Below, piece after piece: positions 30,501 to 40,800 of a stretch of DNA of 64,000 nt. A program made the position numbers and the translations under genes. The DNA is from Fulvia fulva (Eukaryota; Ascomycota; Dothideomycetes; Mycosphaerellales; Mycosphaerellaceae): contig NC_063012.1 of NCBI RefSeq assembly GCF_020509005.1, positions 3,782,001 through 3,846,000 on the forward strand. Direction: 5' to 3'. Below the pieces are notes generated by a model. It made no database searches. It worked only from the letters and a program-made list of their open reading frames with translations, and was not told the DNA's origin. Position 1 is the stretch's first letter, and every line of letters starts with the position of its first letter.

Positions 30501-31925
30501 TGGAAGCGTCTGTGTGCTATCCTGGGCATCAAGCATAACCTCTCGACCAGTTTTCAGCCACAGACCGACGGCCAGACCGAAATTACGAACGCTATCCTCG
30601 AGCAGGTCCTTCGTTGCTTCGTCGACTACCACCAGAAGGATTGGCCTCAGCATATCCCTGCGGTGGAGTTCGCTACTCGTAACTGGGACTCGGAGACTAC
30701 TGGCTACTCTCCCTTCTATACTACGAGAGGTTACCACCCTCGTACAGGCATGGAACCAGAAGAACCTCTCCCGCCTACCGAAGACGCAAACGAGCAAGCA
30801 GCAGACGAGTTCGCTACTATGCTCTCACAGATCCATGAAGAAGTTCACGACGAGATGGTGTACGCACAAGCAATCTACGAGGATCAAGCCAATCGTCGTC
30901 GCCAGCCAGCTCCCGACTACCAAGTAGGCGATATGGTCTACCTCAACTCCAAGAACATCAAGACAGACCGCCCCTCCAAGAAGCTGAACTGGAAGAACCT
31001 AGGTCCTTTTGAGATCACCGAGCGTATCAGTTCACACGCCTACCGTCTAGCTCTTCCTGCGAACATAAAGATCCACGACGTCTTCCATCCCGTACGCCTT
31101 CGGCCGTCGGCTGAGGACCCATTCCCGAACCAAAACCAAGACATGCCAGGTCCTCCCGATGAAGTAGAAGTCGACGAGCCTGTTAACCTACCTTCTGACG
31201 ACTATGCCGTCCGCAAGATCCGGGGAATCCGCGTAGAGCCCAACGACGTTGAAGGACTACCGCCGATCAAGTATGAAGTCGAATGGCAAGGTTGCCCTGA
31301 GTGGGATACCTCATGGGAACCTATCCAACATATCATCTTCAATCGTCAAGCAATCGAAGAATACCACGCCCGCGCAGACGGCCCAGAAGTCAACATCGGC
31401 AGGCTCTTCGAATCTGAGCTTTTCGACGGGGCTTACCAATGGTGTATCGACCATGACATCAGGCCTAGGCCTGGTACTGAAGCTGAACATCCTCGATATG
31501 TGGAACTACTACGGCTTCGTAGGAACTCAGCTTTGTTCGGGGGGGCTACTGTCATGGTCTCCCCACAGAGTGTACAGAAGGTGGGGACAGAAGAGCCTCA
31601 GAGTGCTCAGAAGTCGTCAAGAAGTGACAGTCCAGCTTGGTGTGTGAGCGCCAAGAATCACATGCCCCGCAACATTCGCTACGGGACCCAGCCCTCCAAA
31701 TTCACCCCTCTACCAAACCTTGACAGATTCACTTCGGCTCGTGACTGTGTGACTCACGGCACTCCCGCGAGCACCCGCGACTGCGCTGGACCCTGGAAGA
31801 AGCACGTGGAAGACTCGGAACGTAGGGCAGGTTGGAATAAGGTTTTGAGCAAAGCTGCTGAGCGCGGCTTCGCACGGGTTAGCCCTGTTGATGCGGGGAC
31901 ACGCACTCGCGAGGGTCGCGTATAA
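27486..31925 (+). CDS. pol: Gypsy-A copy 1 Pol (protease-RT-RNase H-integrase-chromodomain)
   Basis: The frame is open from 27486 to a stop at 31925. Numbering residues from codon 27549: protease active site LMDTGA (Asp49); reverse transcriptase with FCVDYRGLN and YIDD (about 403-406); RNase H (ETDASDG, NYEIYDKELLAI); integrase zinc domain HX...HX...CAAC from about 841, catalytic DDE with MDFITDL, TSDRGTQF and TDGQTEITN; then a chromodomain from about 1219 (YAVRKIRGIRVEP, KYEVEWQGCPEWDTSWEP). No catalytic residue is missing. The last 125 or so residues are encoded by the 3' LTR and have no known domain. It has no usable early ATG, so it is probably made as Gag-Pol by frameshifting. The chromodomain suggests integration guided by modified histones. 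Confidence 0.95.
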   Translation, partial: AGKSLGLPHRRDEDQEQRLPKVKRGKKLRINTAQLDLYDETGKDHACKPFVTNVNIGSKKLSSSNLTLMDTGALGESFMDYKLATSLNLEPQELKYPRTLELFDGTETTTGKITHVVHTSITLGGKRMSITSFLTSLPHQKFILGLPWFRRHRPIIDWTSLTVSFPPEVPPAPPPSPPPQRGPEYTKIFQVNAAAFTTAAKQPKAQVFVASLRDIDIALEKLDKKRTPTDPATKVPPWAHHILHVFDAKAADELPPHRPHDHKIELEEGAETPFGPLYSMSREELIVLKRYLEENLKKGFIRASRSSAGSPVMFVKKPGGGLRFCVDYRGLNAVTKKNRYPIPLIQETLERLSKAKYFTKLDVIAAFNKLRMAEGHEYLTAFRTRYGLFESLVMPFGVCNGPSTFQNFINDILQEFLDQFCTAYIDDILVYSETKEEHREHVCKVLQKLADAGLQLDIDKCEFEKTEVKFLGLIITADGIKMDQEKIDAIVEWDAPTNVKEVQGFLGFANFYRRFIHAFSGVVRPLTKLTRKGEKFAWTDECQEAFDLLKAKFVENPLLRHFDFELETRVETDASDGVVGGVLLQRRSPESPWLPVAFLSKKMTATECNYEIYDKELLAIVKAFEEWRPELEGSAMPVQVSSDHKNLVYFMKSKLLNRRQARWSEFLSRFNFVISYTPGKANSMADALTRRPGDSPVDRRGGRQIAGQQVIKEHNLSSELREYLSNGQPTLAASFATLVLAPAYLDESDDESEPEEYASDAEDLNDDEEGSVTTDGSSESDFEGFDNEEQPEGIMARVRTAYDADIDAQELVQALESGARTFPGFSLSECELQGGVVYFRKKLYVPQPEGSNIRAEILQIIHDSASGGHPGVAKTHKLLARYYWWPHSWKDVRRYVLNCAACRRAKANRHRPHGLLHPLPAPDRPWKHITMDFITDLPHGKTFSGVKAKALLVIVDRHSKDRYMIPCWSMTAKETARLFYEFVWRFQGLPDSITSDRGTQFISHFWKRLCAILGIKHNLSTSFQPQTDGQTEITNAILEQVLRCFVDYHQKDWPQHIPAVEFATRNWDSETTGYSPFYTTRGYHPRTGMEPEEPLPPTEDANEQAADEFATMLSQIHEEVHDEMVYAQAIYEDQANRRRQPAPDYQVGDMVYLNSKNIKTDRPSKKLNWKNLGPFEITERISSHAYRLALPANIKIHDVFHPVRLRPSAEDPFPNQNQDMPGPPDEVEVDEPVNLPSDDYAVRKIRGIRVEPNDVEGLPPIKYEVEWQGCPEWDTSWEPIQHIIFNRQAIEEYHARADGPEVNIGRLFESELFDGAYQWCIDHDIRPRPGTEAEHPRYVELLRLRRNSALFGGATVMVSPQSVQKVGTEEPQSAQKSSRSDSPAWCVSAKNHMPRNIRYGTQPSKFTPLPNLDRFTSARDCVTHGTPASTRDCAGPWKKHVEDSERRAGWNKVLSKAAERGFARVSPVDAGTRTREGRV

Positions 31926-32069
31926 ATATCTGGCCTTCCCTAGGCCTCTCTTGCTTTCTTCGTCTTTTGTTTTGTGTAGCAATCATACTATACCCTTTTG
32001 CATCTGCACTTCGCACCTGCATTCTCGCTTTCACCCTTGCATCTCACAGGCCAGGCTCTCGCCCTGACA
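31550..32069 (+). repeat. 3' LTR, Gypsy-A copy 1
   Basis: 520 bp, three differences from the 5' LTR. The pol frame runs 376 nt into it. Followed by the GCTAT target-site copy. Confidence 0.95.
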
Positions 32070-32849
32070 GCTATCTAGTAAGTCTACTTAATAGATACGT
32101 ACGTTATACCCCGACTCGCTATATCGCTTATAGCGTCGTAGCCTTAGTACTAGCCGAACACTATCTAGCGACTCTCTACTCACTACCTACCTCCTAGTAT
32201 CCTCTAGAGGTATTAATTGCGACGCCTTATCGAAGGTTAGAGACCCTCTAGACTAAATATACTTACGCTTCCGTACTTTCCGCTATATAAGGGGCTCGTT
32301 AGACTTACGTAGCTTACTAATCTCGCTTCGTATAAGAGCTATCTAATACGCTATCTCTCTACTCCCTCTCTATTACCCTATTAAACGACCTTCCTCTTTC
32401 TACTACGCCTTTCTAAACCCGTAACGGCGCTCTAAGACGTAATGACACTTATAATAAATCCTGTCTCGTCGAAGTTATAGGTGTCCTAGTTAAGGATGCT
32501 ATACTTCTCCTTTATATTACGTATAAGTAAGAACTACCTCTCGATAACGTCTAGATATTCTATTAGGGCTCGCTAACGATCGTATCTACGTGTTATACGA
32601 ACCTTTAGCTCACGATACCGCCTAATAAACCTGTCTGTCTAATGAAGACTAGCGGGCTTAAGACCCTTCTCTTATAGTAATAAATCGGCTATTACTCGTA
32701 TACTAGCCTTTAATAGCGGGAAACCTCTAAGATCTAGCTCGAGTATATAGATAGATAGATTTGTCATTCCCCTATTCTAGGACCCTATCCGGCCTATATA
32801 GGTATATATCTATTGTTATATATAAAGGGAAACCCGAATAGGTGAAAAC

Positions 32850-35800
32850 CCTTCCCGCCCCCGACTACTCCTTATCTAGATTAGCTTTCCCTCTGAACGT
32901 ACGTAGTCTATGTCACTACCCCGTTAGCCCCCGCTCCTAGCCGGTCTCGTCGCGCTACGTCGTGTCCTCTCTTCCTATACTACTCCTACTAGGCGGTACT
33001 GTTCTAGCTAGCCCTTCTCTAGTATCTAGTTCGTAATGCGCCGTAGGTCTTTAGCGTTATTAAGAAGTGCCCTAATCGTCCGGTTCCTCGCCTTTACTAT
33101 CTACTCCCCCCTTCCTAGCGACCACCTCGGACAGACGAGGAGTACGTACCGTACGTTCTAGGAGCGATAGCCGTAGGGGCAGCTAGTATTCGTGTATCCT
33201 AGAACCTTCCTCTATAATAGGTACCCCTAGAGGCCGATGTGTTCGCTTCGTAGTTAGGTTGCTATACTACTCTATACCCTCGTAAGGCGGTAGTAGATAA
33301 GCTTCGGGGGGTACTTAACCGCGGATTTTGTAGCTAACTATTCCTTAGGTTGTCCCGCTAGCTAAGGGCGTCTACTATACCCTACAACCTGGTTGTTCTA
33401 CCTCTCTTTCTATAGTTGCTCTATAAACGATTTCTTACCTTCCTATTATATTACTAGCTATTCGTCCCTTGCCCGGTAGTTCGGCTCGTTTCCGGGTCGA
33501 ATGCCCTTATACGCTAGTACTGATTCGCGGGCCCTTACGACTATACTAGCGATGACCTTCTATACTAGGTACTGTGCCGACTTGCCTAAGTAGGAGGTCC
33601 GTAGTCCCTAGATATATAGGTCGATCGGCGGTATAGCGGTCTCGTACTTAAGCATCCTCGTTAGTATCGACTTATATACCCCGGTGACCTTCCTTAGGCA
33701 TTAGTTTTAGATCTTCGCTAGCGGCGCGACGAGTCCCTTCGATAGGTAGGCCCTCTCGCCTAAGGACTACACTTAGCTACTATAGGTAAGGACTAGCCGT
33801 ACAATAGCCGTATATAGAAGTCGTAACTACCGGAAGTCCGCCCCCTATATAGACGTAGTGAGCCTCTAGCATAATGCTATATTCTGTTCAGCTTTCCGTA
33901 ATATTGCCTATACGTACTTCCTCTACCGTAGCGCCGGGTCTACCTATAGTCCGAGGATCCTGAGCTAATTTGCCGGGTTAGTCGTATGCCCCTATATCTA
34001 GATAGAAGCTTGTATATTATAGAACCGTAGCCGGCGCGTAAAGTGTATTAGATTGTACTTTTCTAGGGCAAACCGAGCCCCGTGCCTCCTAGCCTAGTCC
34101 TCGCAGATCTTATGCTTCTCTTCTAGTAGCCTATAGTTCTCCTTAGTCGAGGAAGACTACGCTAGGATGTTTATGTCGTCTACGAAGCCGCTCGTAGCGG
34201 TATTCTAGGATTCTAGGGCTAGGAGCAGCGTCGCTATAAAGAAGAGGAACAGAATAGGTGCTAGCGTTAAGCCTTACGGGATTCTAGTATAGACTACTTG
34301 AAATAGGCTTCTATACTGGCCGACCAGGATCGACGTACTACGGTTTTGGAGGTAGGACCGTACGAAGTTAACAAGCTACTTAGGGAGTCCTTTCGACCTT
34401 AGGATATAGAGAAGCCGCGGGTATAATACGTAGTCGAAGGCTCCCGATATATCTAGGCTAAGTAAGGAAGCTACCTTATCCCTATTCTTATACTAGATAG
34501 CCTTTACCTAAGAGGTGATAAGTTCTATCGCGGATAGCGTCGATCGCTATAGGCGCGTACCTATCTAGGTGTCCGGGAGTAGGGAGTGTTCCTCTACCGC
34601 CTCGGAGAGTCTCGTTATAACTAGCTTCTTAAGCGCCTTCCTAAGAGTATTAAGGAGCGCAATTGGGCGGTACGACTTCACCTACGTATAGTCTTCCTTC
34701 TACGGCTTACGTAGGACTACTGTCGTCGATTGTTTAAAAGCTATCGGGTAGTATCCGGTCTATAGGCAGGCGTTAAAGATCGCTATAACTACTAGGGCTA
34801 GTTGATCTCTATACTTCTTTAGTAGCTCGTTTAGGATCCTATCCGGCCCCGGGGCTTTCTTCGCCGGTAACTTCCTTAGCATAGCGGTAACTTCTCCCTC
34901 GGACACCTCCTATTAGACCGCGATACTAGGGGCTAGGGGAGTAGAGCTGTTTATGTCGCTTAGATCAGCCTCGACTAGGGGTAGGAAGAACTTACTAGCT
35001 AGTAGACGCGCCTTGGCCTCGGGGTCGCTAACCGGGCTACTAGGCGATTGTAGCGCTAGGATAGAGAAGGAGGGGCCCTGTATAGGGTCCTGTCGGGCCC
35101 ATTTCGCTAGCTTCTACATCCTCTCTAGCTTGCCGGCAATTTCTTCCACTATAGCCCTCTAGCCGACTACTTTCTCCCTCCGTATTATGGCTTTCTTCTA
35201 TTAGTATACCTCCCTATATACGTTCTAGGCCTCCTCGCTATAGCTGCTCGTCTATACCCGGCGGGCTCTCCTTACTTCTCTTACTACTGTAGTGCACTCC
35301 GGCGTCTAGTATAGTTTAGACTATATCGTTAGTTAGGTAAGCGGAACGTGAAGTAAGGTCGCTTTTCTTATTTCGTCTATTAACCTATAGACTGCTTCGT
35401 CTATCTCGTCTTTACTATTGTATTGCTACTGCGCGATCTAGACTAGCCTCTTAGAGTTATCGAGGTACGCCTAGATGTTGGCCTAGTAGGCCTTTCCCTA
35501 GTTTGGCTTAGGGGTTCTCGCTAGTATACGTTGTATCTGTGTCGTAATAGAGGTCCTGACTAGTATGTGGTCTAACGACGCCTCGAGTTTATGTTCGATC
35601 CTATAGTAGGTTACCGTATAGTAGTAGCTATCTAAGATCTAGGAGAGGTCGATCGTGCCTTAGAGTCCCCCTCTCTTCTAGGTGCCTAGGTCCTTCGGGG
35701 TATTAAGGGCAATTGCGTTACTCGCTATTAAGTCGAGTACTTCGTCGGCTATAGGGTGCGGCTATATAAGGCTTTCCTAGGAAGGGTAGTGTATGTTGAA

Positions 35801-36098
35801 GTCTCCTACTACGATATAGCACCCTTATCTCTTAAGCGTACTGTCTAGGTGTCTATAGACCCCTAGGTCGCGGCTAGACCTCGAGGCTAGCGGTTGTATA
35901 TATAGGTTGTGTATCTAGGTGCTACTTACGTAGAGGGAGGTAATATCGCCCCCGCCTTCTTCGTCTACGTAGTACACTACCTCCTAGTCGGATTCTAGTA
36001 TGTCCTTACTAATATAGAAGCACGTACGGGGTCTGCCGTCGCCTCGTAGGTATGTCGTATAGCCTAGTAACTTGTAGGTCGTTAGTCTCTTATAGTAC
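32850..36098 (-). pseudogene. LINE-3 ORF2 remnant (endonuclease end, reverse transcriptase)
   Basis: Read on the minus strand this segment encodes broken blocks of a LINE ORF2: part of the AP-type endonuclease (about 35600-36098) and the reverse transcriptase, whose FVDD catalytic motif is at 34175-34186. Numerous TAG codons replace CAG. The endonuclease is interrupted by Gypsy-A copy 2 and resumes at 42395. An antisense open frame at 34953-35162 is a shadow. Confidence 0.8.
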
Positions 36099-36618
36099 TG
36101 TCATGGTCTCCCCACAGAGAGTACAGAAGGTGGGGACAGAAGAGCCTCAGAGTGCTCAGAAGTCGTCAAGAAGTGACAGTCCAGCTTGGTGTGTGAGCGC
36201 CAAGAATCACATACCCCGCAACATTCACTACGGGACCCAGCCCTCCAAATTCACCCCTCTACCAAACCTTGACAGATTCACTTCGGCTCGTGACTGTGTG
36301 ACTCACGGCACTCCCGCGAGCACCCGCGACTGCGCTGGACCCTGGAAGAAGCACGTGGAAGACTCGGAACGTAGGGCAGGTTGGAATGAGGTTTTGAGCA
36401 AAGCTGCTGAGCGCGGCTTCGCACGGGTTAGCCCTGTTGATGCGGGGACACGCACTCGCGAGGGTCGCGTATAAATATCTGGCCTTCCCCAGGCCTCTCT
36501 TGCTTCCTTCGTCTTTTGTTTTGTGTAGCAATCATACCATACCCTTTTGCATCTGCACTTCGCACCTGCATTCTCGCTTTCACCCTTGCATCTCACAGGC
36601 CAGGCTCTCGCCCTGACA
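36099..36618 (+). repeat. 5' LTR, Gypsy-A copy 2
   Basis: 520 bp; TATAAATA at 36470-36477; no difference from the 3' LTR seen by reading. Confidence 0.95.
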
Positions 36619-36620
36619 TC

Positions 36621-36629
36621 ACAAAAGAC
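36621..36629 (+). promoter_or_regulatory. self-priming primer-binding site, Gypsy-A copy 2
   Basis: ACAAAAGAC, 2 nt after the LTR, reverse complement of GTCTTTTGT at 36511-36519, as in copy 1. Confidence 0.65.
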
Positions 36630-36660
36630 CAACAAACCGTCAACCACTCGAGTCATCCTC

Positions 36661-37821
36661 ATGGGTGACCACGCCACCGATGGAGGTGTCAACCTCGACA
36701 ACCAAGACACTCCATTCCACTTCAGTGAGTGGACTGACATCCCCTTCTCGAACGCCGCTGCCTTCGGTGCCTGGGCAAACGCCAACCCCGACACCGCCTA
36801 CGCTCTCATCAACCGCACCGTCTCCTCTTTCCGCGAGACCGCCCAGCAGGTCGAGCAAGCAAACAACCAAGCAACATACCTTCAAGGTATTGTGAACACC
36901 TTCCAGAACCTCGCCCCGCACGCCGACGACAACCGCCGCCAGCACTTCTCCAAGAAGGTCAACGACCCAGACGAGTTCGACGGCAACAAGAGCAAGTTTG
37001 AGGCATTTGAGACACAGCTCACCATCAAGCTGTTGGCTAATGCCGACCACTTTCCGCAAGAGAAGGACAAAGTCACGTACGTCTTCTCCCTCCTTCGGGG
37101 AGACGCCGCGGCTCAGATACAACACTACATCGACAACGCCACGCAGACTATCGGCTGCCCGGACGTCCTCACCTTGATGCAGGACCTCCGTGCTGCCTTT
37201 GGTGATCCAGACCGTAGAGCCACCGCCCAGAACGCCATCCACAACCTCCTCCAGAAGAACAAGAGCTTCGCCGAGTACCTCGCGGCCTTCAACCGCGACA
37301 TCGGGTTCACCGGCTACAACGAAGAGACCAAGAAGAGCACTCTCCGCCGTGGTTTGTCAGCAGAGCTTCTTCGAGCCCTCGAGGACAAGGACGTCGGTGC
37401 TATGAGCTTCCGTGAGCTCGTCGAGACCTGCCAGCGCCTCGACTCCAACATGAAACACACCGCCTCTCTCCTCGCTTCCCGTTCTCAAGGTCGTCAGCCT
37501 CGTGGTCCCGGAAGCCACTTCGCTGCTCCACTAGGCGCCGCCGCTCCTACGGCTCTCCCTCCCGTCTCTGTAGGTGACGCTATGGATCTCAGCGCTGGTG
37601 CCGCCGTCCCTCGAGTCCAGGGCCTCGTCAACGGTAAGCTCACTCCCGAAGAGAAGCTTCGCCGTCGCCAGGCCGGACTCTGCACCTACTGCGGCGGTCC
37701 AGGCCACATCGCAGCCAACTGTCCGCAGCTCGCTGCCCGTAACGCCCGCAACCCGGTTCGCGGCGCTGTCGGCGCTATCGAGCCTGCTCCTGCTGCTCCC
37801 GCTGAGCAGGAAAAAGCCTAG
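36661..37821 (+). CDS. gag: Gypsy-A copy 2 Gag
   Basis: 386 aa, start Met at 36661 after the LTR. Differs from copy 1 Gag at very few residues (Gly for Arg near residue 8; Ile for Val in the mid region). The zinc knuckle CTYCGGPGHIAANC is intact. Ends at TAG 37819-37821 with the same 16-nt overlap with pol. Confidence 0.95.
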   Translation: MGDHATDGGVNLDNQDTPFHFSEWTDIPFSNAAAFGAWANANPDTAYALINRTVSSFRETAQQVEQANNQATYLQGIVNTFQNLAPHADDNRRQHFSKKVNDPDEFDGNKSKFEAFETQLTIKLLANADHFPQEKDKVTYVFSLLRGDAAAQIQHYIDNATQTIGCPDVLTLMQDLRAAFGDPDRRATAQNAIHNLLQKNKSFAEYLAAFNRDIGFTGYNEETKKSTLRRGLSAELLRALEDKDVGAMSFRELVETCQRLDSNMKHTASLLASRSQGRQPRGPGSHFAAPLGAAAPTALPPVSVGDAMDLSAGAAVPRVQGLVNGKLTPEEKLRRRQAGLCTYCGGPGHIAANCPQLAARNARNPVRGAVGAIEPAPAAPAEQEKA

Positions 37822-37848
37822 GTCTTCCTCATCGACGCGATGAAGACC
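37806..37848 (+). promoter_or_regulatory. candidate -1 frameshift cassette, Gypsy-A copy 2
   Basis: Sequence identical to copy 1: G-GAA-AAA at 37809-37815, 5-nt spacer, hairpin 37821-37848. Confidence 0.55.
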
Positions 37849-40800
37849 AAGAACAACGTTTACCGAAAGTGAAGAGAGGAAAGAAGTTGAGGATCAATAC
37901 AGCACAGCTAGACCTGTACGACGAGACGGGCAAGGACCACGCTTGCAAACCGTTCGTCACGAATGTAAATATCGGCTCAAAGAAACTCTCTTCTTCCAAT
38001 CTCACTCTCATGGACACTGGCGCACTAGGCGAGTCTTTTATGGACTATAAACTCGCGACCTCTCTCAACCTCGAACCCCAGGAACTGAAGTACCCTCGCA
38101 CCCTTGAACTCTTTGACGGCACGGAGACTACCACTGGTAAGATTACTCATGTTGTACACACGTCAATCACCCTCGGAGGCAAGCGTATGTCGATCACCAG
38201 CTTCCTTACGTCCCTACCGCATCAGAAGTTTATCCTCGGCCTCCCCTGGTTCAGACGACACCGACCTATCATCGACTGGACTTCCCTTACTGTCAGCTTC
38301 CCTCCAGAAGTTCCTCCGGCACCTCCGCCTTCTCCGCCGCCTCAGCGCGGTCCTGAGTATACCAAGATCTTCCAGGTGAACGCCGCTGCCTTCACCACTG
38401 CTGCTAAGCAGCCCAAAGCTCAAGTCTTCGCCGCCTCTCTCCGCGATATCGACATCGCCCTCGAGAAGCTCGACAAGAAGCGTACACCTACCGACCCTGC
38501 TACGAAGGTCCCTCCTTGGGCACACCACATCCTCCACGTATTCGATGCTAAAGCCGCAGACGAGCTACCTCCTCATCGCCCTCACGACCACAAGATTGAG
38601 CTAGAAGAAGGTGCAGAGACACCGTTCGGACCGTTATATTCCATGTCCCGAGAAGAGCTTATCGTCCTCAAGAGATACCTCGAAGAGAACCTAAAGAAGG
38701 GGTTCATTCGAGCGAGCCGTTCCAGCGCTGGCAGTCCCGTCATGTTCGTCAAGAAGCCCGGCGGTGGTCTACGCTTCTGCGTAGACTACCGAGGCTTGAA
38801 CGCTGTTACAAAGAAGAACCGCTACCCAATACCGTTGATTCAGGAGACGCTCGAGCGCCTCTCTAAGGCCAAGTACTTCACCAAGCTCGATGTCATCGCT
38901 GCGTTCAACAAGTTACGAATGGCAGAAGGACACGAGTATCTCACAGCCTTCCGTACTCGCTACGGGCTGTTCGAGTCGCTCGTTATGCCCTTCGGCGTTT
39001 GTAACGGGCCTAGTACCTTCCAGAACTTCATTAACGACATCCTTCAGGAGTTCCTCGATCAGTTCTGCACTGCCTACATCGACGACATCCTAGTCTACAG
39101 CGAGACCAAGGAGGAGCACCGCGAGCACGTCTGTAAGGTCCTTCAGAAGCTCGCAGACGCCGGCTTGCAGCTCGACATCGACAAGTGCGAGTTTGAGAAG
39201 ACCGAAGTCAAGTTCCTTGGTTTGATCATTACCGCAGACGGCATCAAGATGGACCAAGAGAAGATCGACGCTATCGTCGAATGGGATGCTCCTACGAACG
39301 TCAAAGAGGTCCAGGGTTTCCTAGGCTTTGCCAACTTCTACCGCCGCTTCATCCACGCATTTTCGGGCGTGGTACGCCCTTTGACGAAGCTCACGCGCAA
39401 GGGTGAGAAGTTCGCCTGGACCGACGAATGCCAGGAGGCTTTTGACTTGCTCAAAGCGAAGTTTGTTGAGAACCCGCTTCTACGGCACTTCGATTTCGAA
39501 CTGGAGACCCGTGTAGAGACCGACGCATCCGACGGCGTGGTGGGCGGTGTCCTGCTACAACGCCGCTCGCCTGAATCCCCCTGGTTACCTGTCGCCTTCC
39601 TCTCCAAGAAGATGACCGCCACGGAGTGTAACTACGAGATCTACGACAAGGAGCTTCTCGCCATCGTCAAAGCTTTCGAAGAGTGGCGCCCCGAGCTCGA
39701 AGGCTCTGCTATGCCCGTCCAAGTAAGCTCCGACCATAAGAACCTCGTCTACTTTATGAAGAGCAAGCTGCTCAATCGTCGCCAGGCCCGCTGGAGCGAG
39801 TTCCTCTCCCGGTTCAACTTCGTGATCTCGTACACGCCCGGCAAGGCCAACTCGATGGCCGACGCCCTTACCCGCCGCCCTGGTGACTCTCCAGTTGATC
39901 GAAGAGGGGGCCGGCAAATCGCAGGGCAACAAGTCATCAAAGAGCACAACCTCTCTTCCGAGCTTCGAGAGTACCTATCGAACGGCCAGCCTACGCTCGC
40001 CGCTTCCTTTGCTACTCTCGTGCTCGCTCCTGCCTACCTTGACGAGAGTGACGATGAATCCGAGCCTGAAGAATACGCCTCGGACGCTGAGGACTTGAAC
40101 GACGATGAAGAGGGCTCAGTAACGACCGACGGCTCATCCGAATCAGACTTTGAGGGGTTTGATAATGAGGAGCAGCCCGAAGGCATCATGGCACGAGTAC
40201 GAACAGCGTACGATGCCGACATAGACGCCCAAGAGTTAGTTCAGGCCCTTGAATCTGGCGCGAGGACATTCCCGGGCTTCTCGCTGTCCGAGTGCGAGCT
40301 CCAGGGAGGTGTCGTCTACTTCCGTAAGAAGCTTTACGTACCGCAGCCCGAAGGCTCTAATATCCGAGCTGAGATTCTTCAAATCATCCACGACTCCGCC
40401 TCTGGGGGTCACCCAGGCGTAGCCAAGACCCACAAGCTCCTCGCTAGGTATTACTGGTGGCCGCATTCCTGGAAGGACGTCCGCCGCTACGTGCTGAACT
40501 GCGCTGCTTGCCGAAGAGCCAAAGCTAACCGCCACCGTCCCCACGGTCTCTTGCACCCTCTCCCGGCTCCTGATCGTCCGTGGAAGCACATCACTATGGA
40601 CTTTATCACCGATCTTCCTCACGGCAAGACCTTCAGCGGCGTGAAAGCAAAGGCCCTTCTAGTGATCGTGGACCGTCACTCCAAGGACCGGTACATGATC
40701 CCGTGCTGGAGCATGACCGCAAAGGAGACTGCTCGCTTGTTCTACGAATTCGTCTGGCGCTTTCAAGGCCTCCCGGATAGCATCACCTCTGACAGAGGCA

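Larger units (their letters stand above)
25779..32069 (+). mobile_element. Ty3/Gypsy chromovirus, Gypsy-A copy 1, intact
   Basis: A 6291-bp element with 520-bp LTRs (25779-26298 and 31550-32069) that start TGTCA and end TGACA, and a 5-bp target duplication GCTAT (25774-25778 and 32070-32074). The LTRs differ at three positions that I can see (25903/31674, 26170/31941 and 26218/31989); two are C-to-T in CpA context. gag and pol are unbroken. The order protease, reverse transcriptase, RNase H, integrase, chromodomain makes it a chromovirus. A run of seven Gs at 31539-31545 is the likely polypurine tract. Inserted in pogo-like copy 2. Confidence 0.97.
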
